A stretch of DNA of 64,000 bases from Flavobacterium jejuense (GCF_006491595.2 NZ_VEVQ02000020.1:1-64000), one strand, 5' to 3'; positions 35,098-45,344 are shown, numbered from the stretch's first letter. The notes: generated from the sequence alone by a model not told the origin. Numbers and translations: made by a program.

Positions 35098-36320
35098 TGG
35101 TAAAAGCACATAGTCTATTGTATGCTGTTTATGTTTGCTTACTTGTAGCGATATTTTGTGGAGGATTGTTATTATTATCAAATTTATATAACCAGCTGAA
35201 TTTGTACTATGTCACACATGAAACCTTATTCATAAGTAACCAATCTACAGTAAATTATGCTTTAGGCAATAGTTTAGTTACTGATGAATCTATTTTAACA
35301 GAAGAAGAAACTGGAATTCAATCACAATTTTCTATTAAGAATCATGGTTTATTGCCTTTACTTTTGACACAATCTTATGTGAAAAATGACACCATCTCTT
35401 CTGCACATTTTGTAGGTCAAAAAGTAGCTAGTACTAATATCGCTCTGTATATGGCAAATTTCACCCAACCTTTAAGTCTTTCGGGTGATGTTACTATAAA
35501 AGGAAACCTTTTTATGCCAACCGACCGTATAAAAGAATCTTATATAAATAATAGACCTAATAAAATTAGTATTCAAGGAAACAAAACCATTTCAGAAATT
35601 CAACTGCCTACTCTTTCGGATAAATGCAACTCTATTTTTGAAATCAGAAATAGTTACAAAACAAATTTTAATGCTGTAGATAAGAAAAAGGATTCTATAT
35701 ATGTAAATTCTTTTTTTAATGAAACTATAGAATTTCAAATGAGCAATACAACTTTGGAAAACAAAATCATAAAAGGTAATTTTATTGTTAGTTCCAATGA
35801 TTCCATATACATTAGAAAAAATAATATTTTAGAAGATGTTATCATCATTGCACCAAAAGTAGCCATTGAATCAGGCTTTGAAGGTACTATTCAGGTGTTT
35901 GCTAAAGAGTCAATTAGTATTGAAAAAGAAGTGACATTGAATTATCCTTCTGTTATTGCATTATATAATAATAAAGAAGACCAGAAAGCTTTTGCGTTCA
36001 TTGACGAAGCATTCAAAATTGCCGGTTTAGTAATGCTTTTTGGTAACGATTTAGTTCATTTGAATAAAAACACTTTAGAAATAAAAGAAAAAGGTAAAGT
36101 AATGGGCAATATTTATTGTACTGGTGTTTTAACTTTAAAAAGTGATGTATATGGAGCTGTTTATACTTCAAAATTGAATCACAAAACACTTTCTTCTAGC
36201 TACTCTAATACTATTGCTGACGTTACAATTGATATAACCAAAAAACCAAAAGTTTTTATAGATATGCCCATTTTTAATAATAAAAACAACCGTTATGCCA
36301 TTATTAAAAAGGTATTATAA
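35097..36320 (+). CDS. GspK-like large pseudopilin candidate
   Basis: 407 residues. The N-terminus MVKA|HSLLYAVYVCLLVAIF resembles a prepilin: a short basic leader ending in Ala, then a hydrophobic helix. At the place of the conserved Glu+5 it has Tyr. Absence of Glu+5 is the mark of the tip pseudopilin GspK, and the large size agrees. The body (about 100-390) alternates short beta strands and includes a stretch of repeated turns (KIIKGNFIVSSNDSIYIRKN, then VIIIAPKVAIESGFEGTIQV) that looks like a beta-helix. It overlaps the next gene by 26 bp. No family assignment was possible, so the GspK idea rests on N-terminus and gene order. Confidence 0.6.
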   Translation: MVKAHSLLYAVYVCLLVAIFCGGLLLLSNLYNQLNLYYVTHETLFISNQSTVNYALGNSLVTDESILTEEETGIQSQFSIKNHGLLPLLLTQSYVKNDTISSAHFVGQKVASTNIALYMANFTQPLSLSGDVTIKGNLFMPTDRIKESYINNRPNKISIQGNKTISEIQLPTLSDKCNSIFEIRNSYKTNFNAVDKKKDSIYVNSFFNETIEFQMSNTTLENKIIKGNFIVSSNDSIYIRKNNILEDVIIIAPKVAIESGFEGTIQVFAKESISIEKEVTLNYPSVIALYNNKEDQKAFAFIDEAFKIAGLVMLFGNDLVHLNKNTLEIKEKGKVMGNIYCTGVLTLKSDVYGAVYTSKLNHKTLSSSYSNTIADVTIDITKKPKVFIDMPIFNNKNNRYAIIKKVL

Positions 36321-36621
36321 AGCTAATTCCATAATAGAATCGGTTATTGCATTAACCATCATCTCGATTTGCATTTATATTGCTATAATGGTATATGCCA
36401 ATGTGTTTTCTCCCAAAACATCAATTAAGCAATATTCCCATCAAAATGAAATAAACCAACAGTTTTATTTGATGCAATTGCAAGATGAAACCGAAATTGA
36501 AAATATAGAAGTTACAGAAAATTGGATAAATGCTTATTTGAAAGAAGTAACCCTTATTTATAAAGATAGTTTGTCTACCAATGTTACTAAAACCGTTTAC
36601 ATTCATACTGATGAAGAATAG
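36295..36621 (+). CDS. Small pseudopilin
   Basis: 108 residues. The leader MPLLKRYYKA is followed by NSIIESVIALTIISICIYIA: a type IV prepilin-like helix with Glu at +5 if cleavage follows Ala10. The residue before the cut is Ala rather than the usual Gly. A small soluble domain follows. It overlaps the preceding gene by 26 bp and the following gene by 11 bp. Confidence 0.75.
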   Translation: MPLLKRYYKANSIIESVIALTIISICIYIAIMVYANVFSPKTSIKQYSHQNEINQQFYLMQLQDETEIENIEVTENWINAYLKEVTLIYKDSLSTNVTKTVYIHTDEE

Positions 36622-37093
36622 CAACTACATAAAAGCGTTTTCAATTGTAGAAGTTATGGTTAGCATGGTCATTACTGCTATAATAGTTGGGTTAATTTTT
36701 GGTGTTTTTACAATTGTTTCAGAACAAATTTTAGCATTTAAAAAAGAAAACGAACAAACAGCAGATTTCAACAGACTGTCTTATAGTTTAAACAAAGCCG
36801 TTTTTGATAGTGAGAAAATGATGGTAAGAGAGAATGGAGTTTACTTTCAAACCTATGATGGAGATACTGTTTTTTATCAAAAGGAAGAAACTTACTTTAT
36901 TAGAAAAGCACAAAATTTCACTGATACTTTTAAAATACAAATTAATGAAATCCGTATGGACTCGCTTTTTAATTCAAAAAAAAGTAAAGTGTTTCAAAAA
37001 CTGGAATTGCAATTAGTTATTAATAAAAATATCATACCACTTCGTTTTTACAAACCGATTTATGCCAATCAATTAATTCTTTGGAAAGAATAA
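36611..37093 (+). CDS. Pseudopilin with prepilin-type N-terminus
   Basis: 160 residues from the start chosen at 36611 (MKNSNYIKA). The helix FSIVEVMVSMVITAIIVGLI has the prepilin pattern, Phe+1 and Glu+5 after Ala-1, and the mature body resembles GspJ/PulJ-type minor pseudopilins in size. An ATG at 36581 would only lengthen the leader and overlap the previous gene. The start sits in ATGAAGAATAG, overlapping the previous stop. GspF starts one base after its stop. Confidence 0.82.
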   Translation: MKNSNYIKAFSIVEVMVSMVITAIIVGLIFGVFTIVSEQILAFKKENEQTADFNRLSYSLNKAVFDSEKMMVRENGVYFQTYDGDTVFYQKEETYFIRKAQNFTDTFKIQINEIRMDSLFNSKKSKVFQKLELQLVINKNIIPLRFYKPIYANQLILWKE

Positions 37094-37094
37094 A

Positions 37095-38216
37095 ATGAGT
37101 TTAGATTTAAACAATTACAAAAAAAACAAGCCAAAACAAAAGAAGGATTTTCAATTCAATTTTGGAAAACTCAGTGTTTCCAAAACCTTTTCGGATAAGC
37201 AAAAAGAAATATTCTATAGAGAATTAGGCATGCTCTTAAAATCGGGTGTCGATTTTAAGAAGGCATTAGAAATCTTAAGTCAACAAGTTGAAAAGAAAAA
37301 AGAAAAAGAGCTTATTTTAGAGTTGAAAGATAAAATTGTTCATGGGAAAAGCATCTATGAGTCCATGTTGGAATCCAAACAATTTTCTCCTTACGAATAT
37401 TACAGTGTTCAAATTGGAGAAGAAACCAGAAAACTAGAAGAAGTTTTAACAGAACTCCAGAAGTATTTCAACCGAAAAATTCAAATGCGTAGACAAATTG
37501 TTTCGGTACTGACTTATCCTTCAATTGTAATGTTGGTAACAGTTTTAGTCTTGTATTTTATGTTGAATAAGGTTGTACCCATGTTTAGTTCTGTATTTAA
37601 GCAATTTGGAAGTGAATTACCAAAAAGCACCCAATACATTATCAAGATTTCAAATCATTCAGGAGTTATTTTTCTATTGTTTTTCTTAACGATTATTGCT
37701 TTAGTTGTTACCCATTTTCTATTGCGAGAAAAGGATGGTTATCGAAAATTTATCTCCACTTTAATTTTAAAAATACCTTATTTTGGAAATCTTATTCGAA
37801 AAATATATATTTCTCGTTTTTGTCAATCAATGAATCTATTGATTACTTCAAAAACTACTTTACTAACTTCTTTGTCTTTAACTTCTAAGATGATAAGCTT
37901 TTATCCTATTGCTTACTCCATTGAAAGTATTAAAAATGATATTACTAAAGGAGCCTCCTTGCATGAAAGTTTGAGAAAACATAAAATTTATGAAAACAAA
38001 TTAGTTTCAATGGTAGAAGTTGCGGAACAAATCAACCAACTTGATACTATGTTTGAGCGCTTGTCAGAACAATATAATGAAGAAATAAACCATCAAACAA
38101 AAATGATAGGGGTAGTTCTTGAACCTATGATTATTATTGTTATTGGAATTGTAGTAGGAGTTATTATGGTTTCCATGTATGCTCCTATGTTTGATTTAAG
38201 TAAAATTATTAAATAA
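37095..38216 (+). CDS. GspF/PilC-family inner-membrane protein
   Basis: 373 residues. Two T2SSF domains (about 38-160 and 240-365) each start with the FYRELGMLLKSGVDFKKAL/FCQSMNLLITSKTTLLTSL helical block, with three membrane segments (about 140-160, 190-212, 343-365). It forms the platform of type II secretion or type IV pilus machines. No GspE ATPase, GspD secretin or prepilin peptidase is coded in this window, so those parts must come from elsewhere or the machine is minimal. Last gene of the tight run 34387-38216. Confidence 0.92.
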   Translation: MSLDLNNYKKNKPKQKKDFQFNFGKLSVSKTFSDKQKEIFYRELGMLLKSGVDFKKALEILSQQVEKKKEKELILELKDKIVHGKSIYESMLESKQFSPYEYYSVQIGEETRKLEEVLTELQKYFNRKIQMRRQIVSVLTYPSIVMLVTVLVLYFMLNKVVPMFSSVFKQFGSELPKSTQYIIKISNHSGVIFLLFFLTIIALVVTHFLLREKDGYRKFISTLILKIPYFGNLIRKIYISRFCQSMNLLITSKTTLLTSLSLTSKMISFYPIAYSIESIKNDITKGASLHESLRKHKIYENKLVSMVEVAEQINQLDTMFERLSEQYNEEINHQTKMIGVVLEPMIIIVIGIVVGVIMVSMYAPMFDLSKIIK

Positions 38217-38525
38217 TTTATAAGTGCCTTTTCTAACTTATACAAGTACTAGTGATTAGCTTTAATTTATAGTTTTGTTTTAATTTAAAGATTTCTTGGT
38301 CAACAAACTTTATTTTTAAACTATATGACTAAATGAATTACAATCGCTTCTAAAATGATGCTTTTCAATAATATGGTTTAAATTATTTTACATATTTTTT
38401 ATTAAATAAAATGCTAATGTTAAGACAAAATTATTAAAACTAATTTTATAAAATAAATGTTAACATACTTATTGCTTTATTACTATTAAAGATTTAGTTT
38501 TGCAAATAAGATATCAAATTACGTC
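38217..38525. other. 309-bp intergenic region
   Basis: No coding sequence is seen. It separates the pseudopilin/GspF run from the RHS gene run and holds a well-matched promoter at its right end (38472-38502). It is very A+T-rich. Confidence 0.6.
38472..38502 (+). promoter_or_regulatory. Bacteroidetes promoter of the RHS gene run
   Basis: TTG at 38472-38474, a 20-bp spacer and TAGTTTTG (38495-38502) followed by CA fit both boxes. The first start codon follows 23 bp later. Confidence 0.78.
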
Positions 38526-39029
38526 ATGCTTAAAAATAAATGGAGTCTTTTAGCGTTAATTAATTCTGTATTAATAATTTTATTAACAGGTTTTATCCTA
38601 TACAAGTTTTCAAATTCATCTGAAAAAATAGTTTATGTAGATAATAATAAGCTATTTGAAGAATTTAGAATGACAAAAGAAATGAAAAAGATAGGAGAAA
38701 AAGAATTTAATAAAAAGAAAGCCAATTTAGATAGTCTTTATCTCGAAATTCAAAGAGAAGATTTGTCAAAAGAAATAAAAGAGATAATGATGAAAGAATT
38801 CGTTTCTAAAAGAGATGATTTTGATCAATTTAACCAATCTTTTGCAATTGAAGAATCTGAAAAAATATGGTTAAGAATTGCTAGTTATTCTAAAGAATTT
38901 TCCAAAGAGAATAATTACAAAATAATAGTAGGATCAAACGATAAAAGAAATGTTTTATTTGCTGATGAATCATTAGATGTTACAAGAAAATTATTGGAGT
39001 ACGTTAATAAAAAATATGCTGGCCTATAG
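38526..39029 (+). CDS. OmpH/Skp-like periplasmic chaperone
   Basis: 167 residues. One membrane or uncleaved signal segment (about 8-28), then IVYVDNNKLFEEF, the typical first strand of OmpH/Skp proteins, a long charged coiled coil (about 45-115) and the C-terminal strands YKIIVGSNDKRNVLFADESLDVT. Skp-like proteins hold unfolded outer-membrane or secreted proteins in the periplasm. As first gene in front of giant secreted RHS proteins it may help keep them export-competent, which is inference. Confidence 0.82.
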   Translation: MLKNKWSLLALINSVLIILLTGFILYKFSNSSEKIVYVDNNKLFEEFRMTKEMKKIGEKEFNKKKANLDSLYLEIQREDLSKEIKEIMMKEFVSKRDDFDQFNQSFAIEESEKIWLRIASYSKEFSKENNYKIIVGSNDKRNVLFADESLDVTRKLLEYVNKKYAGL

Positions 39030-39077
39030 TTAGTTAATATGTAATTTCATCTGGAAATAAAACAGGCAAATAAACAA

Positions 39078-39680
39078 TTGAACAAATTTACAATCTTATT
39101 TTTAGTTTTACTTTGTTTTTTTTCGTGTAAAAAAGAAGTAGAAAAAAAGCCTTTAGTTGATGATGGATCTATTCGTTATCAACTTTTTCAATTGGAAAAA
39201 TTTGGCTGGAAATCTAAAGTACATTCTCAAAAAGTTGATGATATCAACTTTACTGCAACTGAAGTACCCATTCAATATTATTTACTAAAAGACCAAGGCA
39301 ATGAAGATCTCTTTAATATTGATTCTTTATATCAAGAAAATAAAACAGAAAGAGTCCTTGAATTTACTTTCGAACAAGAAGATGAAGATGATTTATTAAA
39401 AGATAAATTTACTTCTTTATCTTATGAAGAAGGTGTAAAATACATGTCATTTTCACTAGATAAAGACTTTTACGTAGTGACTTCAAAAAACGACACTATA
39501 CAATGTTCTGGAGTAAGTTATGAAAGAAATTTCAAGGTAGCTCCTTTTCAAAAAGTATTACTTTTTTTCTCAGGAATTGATCCAAAAGAAAAAATACAAC
39601 TCATATACAACGACAAATTATTCAAAAAAGGAACGTTAAAATTCCAATTCAAAGACACTTATACAGAAATACTATTATGA
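39078..39680 (+). CDS. Small lipoprotein in the RHS gene run
   Basis: 200 residues starting with TTG at 39078; no in-frame ATG or GTG upstream gives a signal peptide. The lipoprotein signal NKFTILFLVLLCFFSCKKE places the acylated Cys at residue 17. The rest is a beta-rich domain with no recognised family. Its stop overlaps the next start in ATGA, so it is probably translated together with the 1885-residue protein. Confidence 0.72.
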   Translation: MNKFTILFLVLLCFFSCKKEVEKKPLVDDGSIRYQLFQLEKFGWKSKVHSQKVDDINFTATEVPIQYYLLKDQGNEDLFNIDSLYQENKTERVLEFTFEQEDEDDLLKDKFTSLSYEEGVKYMSFSLDKDFYVVTSKNDTIQCSGVSYERNFKVAPFQKVLLFFSGIDPKEKIQLIYNDKLFKKGTLKFQFKDTYTEILL

Positions 39681-42600
39681 AGCAGATTAGATCTAGTAAG
39701 TTTTCTAAATTTTTGGCATATTATTTAGCCATAATGATGTTTTTACAGGTTACACAACCTTTACAAATGTATGCTTTAACAGAAGGACCATCTCAACCAG
39801 AATTCAATTCCTTTACTCCTATTGGAACTTCAGACATGGTAGATTTAGCAAGTGGTGATTTCAACTACAATATTCCTATTATGGATGTGGGTGGTTACCC
39901 AATAAATCTAGCCTATAACTCTGGTGTAACAATGGATCAAGAAGCATCATGGGTAGGTCTTGGTTGGAATTTAAATGTGGGACAAATTAACAGACAAATG
40001 CGTGGTTTGCCAGATGATTTTAATGGAGATTCTATGATCTATGAAAATAACATGAAAGACAATATCACAGTTGGTTCTGGAGTTGGAATAAATCTTGCTT
40101 TATTTGGATTAAATGAAGACAAAGAAAAAATAATTAAAGGTGGTTTAAATGCTGGTTTAAGTGTAAAGTATAATAATTATGATGGTATAGGGTTTTCTGT
40201 AAATGGAGGATTTAGTTTAGATGTAGGGAAATCTATGGCTGTTGGAATGCAAATGGAATCTTCAGTTACAGAAGGAGTTTCTGCATCGCCTAGTTTGTCT
40301 TTTCACAATAAGAATCAAGGTAAAACTCAAAGAGAAAATGAATTAACAGGAAGCTTAGGAGTAAGCTATAATAGTAGAAAAGGTATTGAAGGAATGAATT
40401 TTTCTGCTAAAAGAAGAAATATCCAATGTTTTGATGTAAGTGAAAATTTAAACTTTTCTGCTGGGCATTCTAAAACTTATTCAAATGGAGGTTCATTATC
40501 TTTCATTGATGCCTCATTTACACCAACAAAAAGAGTGGGTATGAAATCATCAAATTTCATGTTCAATATGGATTTGGATGCTGATATTTATGGACCTGAA
40601 TTAGGATTAAAATTTTCTGGATTTATGACAAAACAAGGAATTGATGATTCCGAAAAATATAAAATAGAAAAAGGTTTTGGATATGAAAATAGTTATAATG
40701 CTTCACAAAGTGATGTTTTAGATTTTAATAGAGAAAAAGACAGAACTGTAAACAAACACACATCTGTTTTACCAATAACTAATTATACTTTTGATATTTA
40801 CACAGTTCAAGGACAAGGAGTATCAGGGATGTTTAGACCTTATAGTGGTCAAATTGGTTATGTCTATGATAATAAAATTGTAGATAAGAGTGTAGGAGGA
40901 AATGCTGGTGGTGAGATTGGACCAGCACCAGCGCAAGAATGGGGTTTTGATGCCACTGTAACAATAGGAAATAGTTATACAAAATTATGGTCTAGTGGCA
41001 ATCAAGCTTTAACACGTTTTAAAGAGAAAAAAGACAATAAGCCTGATTATGAAAGAATATATTTCAAAAATATTGGAGGAAATCATGTTGATAAAGAAAA
41101 AGATATCTTAAATAATGAACTTGGAAAATATGCTCCAATAAAGTTTGATTTATCTGGAAGTAGTTATGCTAGAACTACCACACAAGATTACTATAAGTTT
41201 GATAATAATGTAACAGAAAAAATTGGTAGTACTAATAAAATTGTAAGAACTCAAAGAGTCAATAGAAATCAAGCTATTCAGAAATTAACAAGAAAAGAAG
41301 CTGCAAAATTTGGTTTTAGCAAATCATTTAGTGATTATGCTAAAGACCATCATACAGCCGAAATTAGAATTATTAAAGATGGTGGCGATCAATATGTTTT
41401 TGGTAAAGCATTATATAATCATGTTAAAAGAGAAGTTACTTTTGATGTAAGTAATAAAGATGGGCATGATGGCAATTGTTCAACAGGTTTGATTTCTTAT
41501 TTAAATGGAGATAATTCAGCTAATAATAAAAAAGACGGGGATCAATATTTTAACAGGGTTACTACACCTGACTATGCGCATACCTATTTGTTGACTTATG
41601 TTTTATCTTCTGATTTCCAAGACATTGACAGTATATCAGGTCCGTCTGATGGTGATTTAGGTTCTTACACAAAATTTGTATATGATAATAAAACAAAAAA
41701 AGATGGATTATACAAATGGAGAGTTCCTTTTGGGAAATATAAAGCCAACTATGATGAGGGATTGAAATCTAGTAAAAAAGACGACAAAGGAAATTATCAA
41801 TATGGGGAGAAAGAAATGTCTTATATCCAAAAAATAGAAACAAAAACGCATATTGCTATTTTTGAAATTTCAGAACGGGAAGATGGATATGGTGTAGAAG
41901 GAGAAAATGGAGGATTGAATATTGATTCAAAGTCTTATAAACTAGATAAAATATCATTATATTCTAAGCCTGAATATGACGCTTATCAAGATGAAGCCAA
42001 GCCAATAAAAGTAGCTCATTTTGAATATGAATATTCATTATGCCGAGGGATTGAAAATAATAAAAATTACTCTTCTTACAAAGCAGATTCAAATACAAGT
42101 GATCCTGTTGGTAAATTAACCCTTAAAAAAGTATACTTTACGTATAGGGATTCAAATATGGGAAAATACACTCCTTATGAATTTGGGTACATAAATAATT
42201 TTGATTACGACATGAAAGCCTATGATGTTTGGGGGAATTATAAACCATCACCTGTAGATGTCAGTTGCAATCCTACTTCTGGTTCCATGTCAAATGCTGA
42301 ATATCCTTTCGTTGATCAATCAAATAGAGAATTGGCAGATAAATATGCAACAGCTTGGCATCTAAATAGCGTTAAATTACCTTCTGGTGGGACAATTTCA
42401 TTAGATTATGAAGCGGATGATTATGCATTTGTTCAAAATAAAGAGGCAATGCAAATGTTTAAAGTTATAGGTGCTGGCAATGGGACGCAACAGAATATGA
42501 CTAATAATTTATTTGGTTCTCAATATTTATTTATTAAAATCAATGAAAATATTGAAAATTCAGAACAAGGAAAAGATAAATTCAGAAAAAAATATATTAG

Positions 42601-45334
42601 TGATCTAATAAATCAGCCAATTTATTTTAGATTTTTGGTTAATATGTTTGATCCAAACCCTATGCCCGGAGCTAGTACACCTGATAAATATGATTATGTA
42701 ACGGGTTATTTAAAGCTCGATAATGATTTTAAAGTTGACGGAAGTGATGTAGTAGGTATAAAAATTAAGTGGGCAAAAAAAGGAGATGGAGTTAATGCAA
42801 ATAAGGATGTAAATCCAATTTCAAAAGCAGGTTGGCAATTTGGTCGTACCTATTTGAACAGACTTGTTTATGGAATTACAAATAATGAGGAATCTAAAGA
42901 TTTGAAAAGTATTGTAATGGAGTTAATTGGAACAATTCCATCAGTATTTCAAATATTACAAAGCCCAAATGGAAGATTAGAGGACAAGGGAATAGCAAGT
43001 CAATTTATTACTAATAAATCTTGGATTCGTTTGAAACACCCTGAAAATAAAAAAATTGGAGGTGGTAGTAGAGTAAAACGAGTGAAATTATCTGACGAAT
43101 GGGATATAATGACAAATCATACTGGAAATGCAGCTTATTCACAATCTTATGGTCAAGAATACAGTTATACAAAAGGAGATGGTGGTGAAAACGACAAAAC
43201 TACTTCAGGAGTAGCAACGTACGAACCTCTTGGGTGTAAAGAAAACCCATTAGTCCAACCATTTTATGATAAAACAAACCCAGGTCTTTTATTAGGGCCT
43301 GATGAACAAAATTATGTAGAAGAACCACTTGGAGAGTCATTTTTTCCTTCTCCAAAGGTTACTTATTCAAAAGTTTCAGTTAGAAATTTACCTAGAGAAA
43401 AAGATGTAGATGGAGTCATATTTAAAGTAAAAAAACATGCTACAGGTCATGTTGTAACTGAATTTTTCACATCCTTTGATTATCCAACTTTAGTAAATTA
43501 TACAACTTTATCTTCTCATTATGACAAATCGCCTTTAGCTAGTATTGTTAATATTAACACAAAGCAACACTTGACTTTATCTCAAGGTTTTTCAATTCAT
43601 ACCAATGATATGGACGGTAAAATGAAAAGCCAAAGAGTATATGCCGAAGGACAAACAGCTCATATATCAGGCGTAGATTATAAATACAAAGACAATATAG
43701 AAATACAAAAAATAAAAAGTGATGGACTTCTTGATAATGAAATAACTACCATAAATTCAAACGGACAAGTTCAACAGAATATTGTTGGTGTAGATTATGA
43801 TGTAATTAATGATTTTAGGGAAAATAAATCAGTAACTACAACAGGTGGTATTCGTTTCAACTCTGCTGGTTTACCATTAGCAATAATATACTTAGTCGTA
43901 CCAACACCTTTACCAAAATTCTCTAGACTTGAGGATAAATTAAAAACAGCAGTAACAACTAAGGTGATACATTCATCAGGAATTTTAAGAGAAACAGTAG
44001 CTTATGATGTGGGAGCAGTTGTTTCTACTAAAAATTTAGCTTGGGATGCAGAAACGGGTCAAGTATTAATTACAGAAACAGTTAATGAGTATAATGATAA
44101 ATATTATAGCTTTAATTATCCAGCATATTGGAATGGTGATTACAAAGCTATGGGACAAGCGATAACCAATCTAGATTTAGAATGGAATATTGAATTAACA
44201 GATACTAATAATAATGATGGTCAGTATCGTTTTAAAGGGAACTATAATGCTAAAGATTATCTTTTAGCTGGAGATGAATTGTGGATAACACAAGGTAGAA
44301 CTAATGGATATACAGAACCTCTATATGGAGATAGACCAAGACCATTCAAAGCTTGGGTTGTAGATGTTGAGGATAATGGAGTAATCACATTAATTAACAA
44401 AGAAGGATTACGTGTTGATCAATATAGTGTTAATAATGGCTCTATTAAAGTAATACGTTCAGGATATAGAAATCTTCAAATGGGCAGTATGGCTTCAATT
44501 ACTTCAATGACAAATCCATTGACAAAAAGAAATCCTAATAATTCAGACCTTATTGATCCTAATTTGTTTCAATCTACAAACTGGAATGAATATAGAATTA
44601 TTAATGCTTCAGCAGTAGAATATTCAAATATATGGGCAGGACAATGTGAATGTAAATTACCACAAATGAAATTTGACAATGAAGGTAAATTAGTTTTCAA
44701 TTTTGAATTATTAGATTATGAAAGTGATGAATACGATAAAGTAATTGATGAATCTTATAATCCTTACCTATATAATATATTAGGGAATTGGAGAGCCAAA
44801 AAATCGTATGCGTACTTAACAGGAAGACACCATTCAAATAATGCAACCCCAAGAGTTTCTGGTTTTTATAATGATTTTTACCCATTTTATGTTTATGATG
44901 TTGCTAATAAGTGGAAAATTAACGAAAGCTATATTGACAAATGGACGTTTGCATCAGAAGTTACAAACTATAATCCTTATGGGCAAGAAATTGAGAATAA
45001 AGATGCTTTAAATAGATATTCCTCTGCTCTATATGGATATAATTATAGATTCCCATTAGCTGTTGCTTCTAATACAAAATACAATGAACTTGCTTATGAT
45101 GGTTTTGAGGATTATAACTTTTCAGAGTGTGATTCTTTATCTCACTTCAGTTTTGAAGGTAGTTTAGATGAAAACAATATCACAATTTCAAATACGCAAT
45201 CACATACTGGAAGAAGAAGTATAAGAGTAGCACCAAGTGAAGGAACTAAAAAAAGAAAAGCAATTATTACAAAAAAGATAGTTACTTGTGATGAACCTGT
45301 CTTAACTACTAAAACAATACAAACTAAAAAATAA
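39677..45334 (+). CDS. Large secreted RHS-associated protein (Bacteroidetes type)
   Basis: 1885 residues. Signal-like N-terminus (about 13-35, FLAYYLAIMMFLQVTQPLQM). The region just after (SDMVDLASGDFNYNIPIMDV ... GGYPINLAYNSGVTMDQEAS, WVGLGWNLNVGQINRQMRGL) is a hallmark of giant Bacteroidetes proteins that accompany RHS genes, akin to the SpvB/TcaC-like shell. A middle section has SGGTISLDYEADDYAFVQNK. It ends in NPYGQEIENKDALNRYSSAL and a short Lys-rich tail. In related proteins, as I recall, the chain goes on to a C-terminal segment that here is instead at the end of the next gene. Likely part of the cell-surface shell that carries RHS toxins. Confidence 0.8.
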   Translation: MKQIRSSKFSKFLAYYLAIMMFLQVTQPLQMYALTEGPSQPEFNSFTPIGTSDMVDLASGDFNYNIPIMDVGGYPINLAYNSGVTMDQEASWVGLGWNLNVGQINRQMRGLPDDFNGDSMIYENNMKDNITVGSGVGINLALFGLNEDKEKIIKGGLNAGLSVKYNNYDGIGFSVNGGFSLDVGKSMAVGMQMESSVTEGVSASPSLSFHNKNQGKTQRENELTGSLGVSYNSRKGIEGMNFSAKRRNIQCFDVSENLNFSAGHSKTYSNGGSLSFIDASFTPTKRVGMKSSNFMFNMDLDADIYGPELGLKFSGFMTKQGIDDSEKYKIEKGFGYENSYNASQSDVLDFNREKDRTVNKHTSVLPITNYTFDIYTVQGQGVSGMFRPYSGQIGYVYDNKIVDKSVGGNAGGEIGPAPAQEWGFDATVTIGNSYTKLWSSGNQALTRFKEKKDNKPDYERIYFKNIGGNHVDKEKDILNNELGKYAPIKFDLSGSSYARTTTQDYYKFDNNVTEKIGSTNKIVRTQRVNRNQAIQKLTRKEAAKFGFSKSFSDYAKDHHTAEIRIIKDGGDQYVFGKALYNHVKREVTFDVSNKDGHDGNCSTGLISYLNGDNSANNKKDGDQYFNRVTTPDYAHTYLLTYVLSSDFQDIDSISGPSDGDLGSYTKFVYDNKTKKDGLYKWRVPFGKYKANYDEGLKSSKKDDKGNYQYGEKEMSYIQKIETKTHIAIFEISEREDGYGVEGENGGLNIDSKSYKLDKISLYSKPEYDAYQDEAKPIKVAHFEYEYSLCRGIENNKNYSSYKADSNTSDPVGKLTLKKVYFTYRDSNMGKYTPYEFGYINNFDYDMKAYDVWGNYKPSPVDVSCNPTSGSMSNAEYPFVDQSNRELADKYATAWHLNSVKLPSGGTISLDYEADDYAFVQNKEAMQMFKVIGAGNGTQQNMTNNLFGSQYLFIKINENIENSEQGKDKFRKKYISDLINQPIYFRFLVNMFDPNPMPGASTPDKYDYVTGYLKLDNDFKVDGSDVVGIKIKWAKKGDGVNANKDVNPISKAGWQFGRTYLNRLVYGITNNEESKDLKSIVMELIGTIPSVFQILQSPNGRLEDKGIASQFITNKSWIRLKHPENKKIGGGSRVKRVKLSDEWDIMTNHTGNAAYSQSYGQEYSYTKGDGGENDKTTSGVATYEPLGCKENPLVQPFYDKTNPGLLLGPDEQNYVEEPLGESFFPSPKVTYSKVSVRNLPREKDVDGVIFKVKKHATGHVVTEFFTSFDYPTLVNYTTLSSHYDKSPLASIVNINTKQHLTLSQGFSIHTNDMDGKMKSQRVYAEGQTAHISGVDYKYKDNIEIQKIKSDGLLDNEITTINSNGQVQQNIVGVDYDVINDFRENKSVTTTGGIRFNSAGLPLAIIYLVVPTPLPKFSRLEDKLKTAVTTKVIHSSGILRETVAYDVGAVVSTKNLAWDAETGQVLITETVNEYNDKYYSFNYPAYWNGDYKAMGQAITNLDLEWNIELTDTNNNDGQYRFKGNYNAKDYLLAGDELWITQGRTNGYTEPLYGDRPRPFKAWVVDVEDNGVITLINKEGLRVDQYSVNNGSIKVIRSGYRNLQMGSMASITSMTNPLTKRNPNNSDLIDPNLFQSTNWNEYRIINASAVEYSNIWAGQCECKLPQMKFDNEGKLVFNFELLDYESDEYDKVIDESYNPYLYNILGNWRAKKSYAYLTGRHHSNNATPRVSGFYNDFYPFYVYDVANKWKINESYIDKWTFASEVTNYNPYGQEIENKDALNRYSSALYGYNYRFPLAVASNTKYNELAYDGFEDYNFSECDSLSHFSFEGSLDENNITISNTQSHTGRRSIRVAPSEGTKKRKAIITKKIVTCDEPVLTTKTIQTKK

Positions 45335-45344
45335 TAGTAAAATA

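Noticed and set aside
38217-38525. Origin or small RNA in the A+T-rich gap before the RHS run
   Set aside because: No DnaA-box cluster, no hairpin with a T run and no tRNA-like fold was seen; only a promoter is supported.
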